Shown here: piece by piece, positions 6,425 to 9,024 of the stretch
Numbering within the stretch: the stretch's first letter is position 1
How the letters are laid out: each line of letters starts with the position of its first letter
NCBI GenBank assembly: GCA_002350065.1
Contig: DEDQ01000052.1
Span: 1 to 9,024, forward strand
Direction of reading: 5' to 3'
Source of the DNA: Ruminococcus flavefaciens
GTDB lineage: Bacteria; Bacillota; Clostridia; Oscillospirales; Ruminococcaceae
Length of the DNA: 9,024 nucleotides
Made by a program: the position numbers and the translations under genes
The notes under the pieces: generated by a model
Told to the model about the DNA's origin: nothing
Seen by the model: only the letters and a program-made list of their open reading frames with translations
The model's database searches: none

Positions 6425-7456
6425 TTACAGTATGCACATTGAATCGCCGAAGCTGAAGAATCTGTATTTTTCTTCAACGGCAGTCCTGTATGCGTTCATG
6501 GTGTTGTCATAGCCCATGAATGCCGAAACGAGCATTATGAGCGTACTTTCTGGCAGGTGGAAATTTGTGATGAGACCGTCGATGCATTTGAACTTGTACG
6601 AGGGGTAGATGAAGATGTCGGTATATCCCTCATGCTCGGCTATTTCATTGTAGAACGTTGCTACGCTTTCGAGTGTGCGGCAGGTGGTGGTCCCGACAGC
6701 GATAACTCTTCCGCCTTCAGCCTTTGTCTGATTTATGAGGTCTGCGGTCTCTTTCGGGAGGTAATAGTGCTCGCTGTGCATCTTGTGGTCGAGGACGTTG
6801 TCCTCCTTGACGGGACGGAATGTTCCGAGACCGACATGGAGAGTAACAAATGCAGTCTTTATGCCTCTTTTGCGGAGGTCATCGAGCATATCCTCGGTGA
6901 AGTGCAGACCCGCTGTCGGAGCTGCGGCAGAGCCGAGCTCGTGGGAGTAAACGGTCTGATAGCGCTCTTTGTTTTCGAGCTTTTCCTTTATGTAAGGCGG
7001 GAGCGGCATTTGTCCGACGTCCTCGAGGGCGGTGAAGAAGTTTCCCTCACATTCAAACTGAACGATGCGGTTGCCGTCGTCCTTGACCTCAACGACCTCG
7101 GCAATGAGTCTTCCGCCGCCGAAGCTGAAACGCGTTCCGACCTTGGCTTTCTTGCCGGGGCGGCAGATTATCTCCCAGAGCTTGTCGCCCTTCTGCTCGA
7201 GAAGCAGAAACTCGATAAAGGTGCCGTTTTCGATTTTCTCGCCGTACAGCCTTGCAGGTATAACTCGGGAATCGTTCATTACGAGGAGGTCACCCTTTTT
7301 TAGGTGCTCGCATAGATTATAGAAGTGGTCATGAGTTATCGCGCCGGTAGAGCGGTTTACGCACATCATTCGCGAGGCGTTTCGGGGCTCTATCGGAGTC
7401 TGAGCTATGAGCTCCTCCGGCAGGTCGTAGTAGAAATCAGATTTTAAAAGTTCCAT
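6425..7456 (-). CDS. queA: S-adenosylmethionine:tRNA ribosyltransferase-isomerase
   Basis: QueA transfers and isomerises the ribosyl part of S-adenosylmethionine onto preQ1 already present at tRNA position 34, giving epoxyqueuosine. The protein is 343 residues, the usual length, and starts with the typical DFYYDLPEELIAQTP. Conserved blocks are NDSRVIPARLYG (61-72), GSAAAPTAGLHFT (165-177), LHVGLGTFRPV (196-206) and LITNFHLPESTLIMLVSAF (285-303). It acts directly after Tgt, encoded about 1 kb downstream in a separate operon. AAGGAG at 7464-7469 overlaps the TAA of the upstream DNA-repair gene and lies 7 bases before the ATG, so the pair is likely translationally coupled. QueG or QueH, needed for the last step, and the preQ1 synthesis genes are not in this window. 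Confidence 0.97.
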   Translation of the reverse strand: MELLKSDFYYDLPEELIAQTPIEPRNASRMMCVNRSTGAITHDHFYNLCEHLKKGDLLVMNDSRVIPARLYGEKIENGTFIEFLLLEQKGDKLWEIICRPGKKAKVGTRFSFGGGRLIAEVVEVKDDGNRIVQFECEGNFFTALEDVGQMPLPPYIKEKLENKERYQTVYSHELGSAAAPTAGLHFTEDMLDDLRKRGIKTAFVTLHVGLGTFRPVKEDNVLDHKMHSEHYYLPKETADLINQTKAEGGRVIAVGTTTCRTLESVATFYNEIAEHEGYTDIFIYPSYKFKCIDGLITNFHLPESTLIMLVSAFMGYDNTMNAYRTAVEEKYRFFSFGDSMCIL

Positions 7457-7467
7457 GTATGTGCTCC

Positions 7468-8154
7468 TTATATTTTAAGGCTGCGGAGGTATGCTTTATG
7501 CTCGTCAGAGACGCGGAAGCTCTCCGCCGCTTTCTGTATAGTCTTGTTATGGGTCCATGCGTCGAGCCGTTTCTGCTCGAGACAGGGGAGTATCTCGTCG
7601 TAGTTTTTGGCGAGTGCAGTAGCGAAATACCATGCTCTCATCATATTCACGTAGTATTCATCAGAGCTTACAGCCGCGACTCTGTCGGCATATTCAGCCT
7701 TGAAGCTGTCGCTGAGGAAGTACCTCATCAGCGAACCAATGGCAAACCTGACTGTATAGGTATGTCCGGAAGAGAGCCATTTATCAATGTATGGGAGAAG
7801 CTCTCCGCAATGCTTTTTGAAGATTTTGGGAGAGAGCTGGTCGCAGGTCGCCCAGTTGTCAATATAGGGCAGGAAAGCCTCAACAAGCGTTATGCAGCGG
7901 TCAAAGTCCTTTTCCTCTGAGATGATGAAAGCGTGGAGCTGGTCCTCTTCAAAGTAAGCGTGAGGGAGCGCCTCCAGAAAATCCGTGAAGTCATTGCGCT
8001 TCCTGAGCTCCTTAGCAAGCTTTCGCAGGTCGGGAGTGCGCACGCCGTAAAACTTGCCGGCTCCGAGGTTAGGGATAGTCTTTTGCGTAAACAGAGCAAA
8101 TTCCTCGTCCCGGAGCTGCATCAGAGCAGCATTTATGTATTCAGATACGGTCAT
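7468..8154 (-). CDS. AlkD-like DNA alkylation repair protein (HEAT-repeat DNA glycosylase family)
   Basis: This 228-residue protein is almost entirely helical, as expected for the HEAT-repeat AlkC/AlkD family, which removes alkylated bases without flipping them out. Family landmarks are GKFYGVRTPDLRKLAKEL (33-50), NWATCDQLSPK (100-110), TVRFAIGSLMRYFL (134-147), AWYFATALAK (164-173) and the C-terminal AWTHNKTIQKAAES (189-202). Trp101 and Asp105 have the spacing of Trp109/Asp113 of Bacillus cereus AlkD, Arg136 is a candidate for Arg148, and Trp165 and Trp190 lie nearby, so the catalytic site seems present. AAAGGA lies about 8 bases before the ATG. It is the first gene of the unit with queA. 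No clear minus-strand promoter could be assigned upstream. Activity and lesion range cannot be decided from sequence. Confidence 0.88.
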   Translation of the reverse strand: MTVSEYINAALMQLRDEEFALFTQKTIPNLGAGKFYGVRTPDLRKLAKELRKRNDFTDFLEALPHAYFEEDQLHAFIISEEKDFDRCITLVEAFLPYIDNWATCDQLSPKIFKKHCGELLPYIDKWLSSGHTYTVRFAIGSLMRYFLSDSFKAEYADRVAAVSSDEYYVNMMRAWYFATALAKNYDEILPCLEQKRLDAWTHNKTIQKAAESFRVSDEHKAYLRSLKI

Positions 8155-8199
8155 AACGGACGTCCTTTCAATTTTTTCTTGTAAAATTTGCGAAAACTG

Positions 8200-8228
8200 T
8201 TGACATCAGAGGGGGAAAGTGCTATTAT
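8200..8228 (+). promoter_or_regulatory. Promoter of the lysine riboswitch - asd unit
   Basis: A perfect TTGACA (8200-8205) and TATTAT (8223-8228) are separated by 17 bases. Transcription would start near 8235, just before the first riboswitch helix. An overlapping TATAAT at 8226-8231 would need a 20-base spacer and is less likely. Confidence 0.85.
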
Positions 8229-8236
8229 AATAACAA

Positions 8237-8397
8237 GGTAGAGGTGCGGCTGCGAAAAGTAATCGCGCGGAGGACGACCAGTCCGGTGAACCGCGGTGAA
8301 AGGCAAGGCTGCCGAAGAACGGCATTTGGTACATTCCGTTCTGGCTGTATATCGAACAGGTATATAGCTGTCATCATGTGTTTGATGGAGAGCTATC
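8237..8397 (+). ncRNA. Lysine riboswitch (L-box) aptamer
   Basis: The sequence follows the lysine riboswitch as known from Bacillus lysC. Helices can be paired by eye: P1 GGTAG (8237-8241) with CTATC (8393-8397); the P2 arm CGCGG (8266-8270) with CCGCG (8291-8295), topped by GGAC (8272-8275) with GTCC (8281-8284); P3 AGAACGG (8316-8322) with CCGTTCT (8336-8342); P4 GCTGTATA (8344-8351) with TATATAGC (8361-8368); P5 CATCA (8372-8376) with TGATG (8383-8387). Conserved core stretches are present: GAGGTGCG at 8241, AGTA at 8258, GTGAAAGGCAAGGCTGCCGAAG at 8296-8317 and CTGGCTG at 8341. Lysine binding would stabilise P1 and favour the terminator at 8443-8468, lowering asd expression. The match is strong in both core bases and helix order. 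Confidence 0.96.
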
Positions 8398-8442
8398 GCA
8401 TAACTTACTTGCTATGCTAACATTTCTATTATAACTCATGAT

Positions 8443-8468
8443 GAGCCGGTTTGCAACCGGTTTTTATT
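8443..8468 (+). terminator. Intrinsic terminator of the lysine riboswitch expression platform
   Basis: CCGGTT (8446-8451) pairs with AACCGG (8455-8460) around TGC, can be extended outward by G-U and A-U pairs, and is followed by TTTTTATTATTTTTT (8461-8475). It lies 36 bases before the asd start codon, between aptamer and gene, as expected for control by premature termination. Confidence 0.85.
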
Positions 8469-8503
8469 ATTTTTTGTAAATTTTTATTTAAGGAGAGAAT
8501 ATT

Positions 8504-9024
8504 ATGAAACAGTACAACGTTGGAATTATCGGCGCTACGGGTATGGTAGGCCAGAGATTTGCCACGCTCCTGGAAAACCACCCATGGTTCAATGTGAAGG
8601 TGCTGGCTGCTTCTCCCAGAAGTGCAGGCCAGACCTATGAGCAGGCCGCCGGCTCACGCTGGAAGATGGCAGTTCCCATGCCTGCTGCTATGAAGGACAT
8701 GATCCTCATGGACGCTACCAGCGACATCGAGAAGATCGCATCTATGGTGGACTTCTGCTTCTGCGCTGTTGATATGAAGAAGGACGAGATCAAGGCTTTA
8801 GAGGAGGCTTATGCCAAGGCTGAGTGCCCTATCGTTTCCAATAACTCTGCACACAGATTTACTCCCGACGTGCCTATGGTCGTTCCGGAGATCAACCCCG
8901 ATCACATCGAGATCATCAAGGCTCAGCGTGAGCGCCTCGGCACAAAGAGAGGCTTCATCGCTGTTAAGTCTAACTGCTCTATCCAGAGCTACGTTCCCGC
9001 ACTTCACCCCCTGAGAAAGTTCGG
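8504..9024 (+). CDS. asd: Aspartate-semialdehyde dehydrogenase, archaeal/fungal type, N-terminal part
   Basis: Asd reduces aspartyl phosphate to aspartate semialdehyde with NADPH, the branch point to lysine, diaminopimelate, threonine and methionine. 173 complete codons are visible; the gene runs off the window (the family is about 350-360 residues). The nucleotide-binding motif [13 protein letters not shown] is at 7-19, SNNSAHR at 112-118 supports the fold, and the catalytic cysteine is Cys158 in KSNCSIQ. This pattern fits the archaeal/fungal-like branch of the enzyme rather than the E. coli type with GGNCT. AAGGAGA at 8490-8496 precedes the ATG by 7 bases. The gene is under the lysine riboswitch directly upstream, so lysine should repress it. 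Whether dapA or other lysine genes follow is not visible. Confidence 0.95.
   Translation, partial: MKQYNVGIIGATGMVGQRFATLLENHPWFNVKVLAASPRSAGQTYEQAAGSRWKMAVPMPAAMKDMILMDATSDIEKIASMVDFCFCAVDMKKDEIKALEEAYAKAECPIVSNNSAHRFTPDVPMVVPEINPDHIEIIKAQRERLGTKRGFIAVKSNCSIQSYVPALHPLRKF

Larger units (their letters stand above)
8155..8503. other. 349-base intergenic control region between divergent genes
   Basis: This non-coding stretch separates the minus-strand DNA repair gene from asd. Nearly all of its right part is explained by the asd promoter, the lysine riboswitch and the terminator. Bases 8398-8442 hold a hairpin GCATA/TATGC (8398-8402 with 8413-8417) and the palindrome CTCATGATGAG (8435-8445). 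Bases 8155-8199 should hold the promoter for the alkylation repair gene, but no convincing pair of boxes is visible there. No protein-coding signal was found. Confidence 0.7.

Noticed and set aside
6363..6427. Possible terminator after queA (CTCTC...GAGA then CATTTTTT on the minus strand)
   Set aside because: The stem is only four pairs with a large loop, and the T-run sits in the leader of the PAS gene. Read-through to the PAS gene is more likely.
6557..7303. Plus-strand open frame of 248 codons antisense to queA
   Set aside because: queA is complete and conserved on the other strand. The antisense product has no motif and no ribosome binding site was noted.
8224..8229. Minus-strand TATAAT as -10 box for the AlkD-like gene
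   Set aside because: No acceptable -35 box lies 16-18 bases upstream on that strand, and the site falls inside the asd -10 region.

Overview
The window looks like chromosome from a low-to-mid GC Clostridia species, most likely a Ruminococcus-type member of the Oscillospiraceae. This rests on the gene order M24 peptidase - efp - CD1247-like protein, strong AAGGAG-type ribosome binding sites, sigma-A-like promoters with 17-base spacers, and a lysine riboswitch ahead of an archaeal/fungal-type asd. It is mostly housekeeping DNA. No transposase, prophage gene, CRISPR array, rRNA or tRNA was recognised.

Left part (1-1826, plus strand): the 3' end of an M24 aminopeptidase, then efp (elongation factor P) from its own promoter, then an acidic zinc-ribbon protein of the CD1247 type that ends in a strong intrinsic terminator. 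The terminator's U-tract runs directly into the Shine-Dalgarno sequence of a 65-residue small protein. That gene meets the opposite-strand operon head-on with one base between the stop codons.

Middle (1828-5906, minus strand, read right to left): a clear promoter drives a tight five-gene operon: small membrane protein, tgt (tRNA-guanine transglycosylase), a HAD phosphatase of the phosphoglycolate phosphatase type, an unknown protein with a C-terminal coiled coil, and a SUFU-domain protein. Junctions are very short (16, 9 and 4 bases, then an ATGA overlap), which suggests translational coupling.

Right-middle (5983-8154, minus strand): an AlkD-like DNA alkylation repair protein, queA and a stand-alone PAS-domain protein. 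QueA and Tgt act in the same pathway: Tgt inserts preQ1 into tRNA and QueA converts it to epoxyqueuosine. The window therefore carries the tRNA-modifying half of queuosine synthesis, split over two neighbouring transcription units.

Right end (8155-9024, plus strand): a 349-base non-coding stretch holds a consensus promoter, a complete lysine (L-box) riboswitch and an intrinsic terminator. It is followed by asd (aspartate-semialdehyde dehydrogenase), cut off by the window edge. Lysine should shut down asd by premature termination. The least explained parts are the coiled-coil/SUFU pair, the membrane protein in front of tgt, and the expression platform of the riboswitch.
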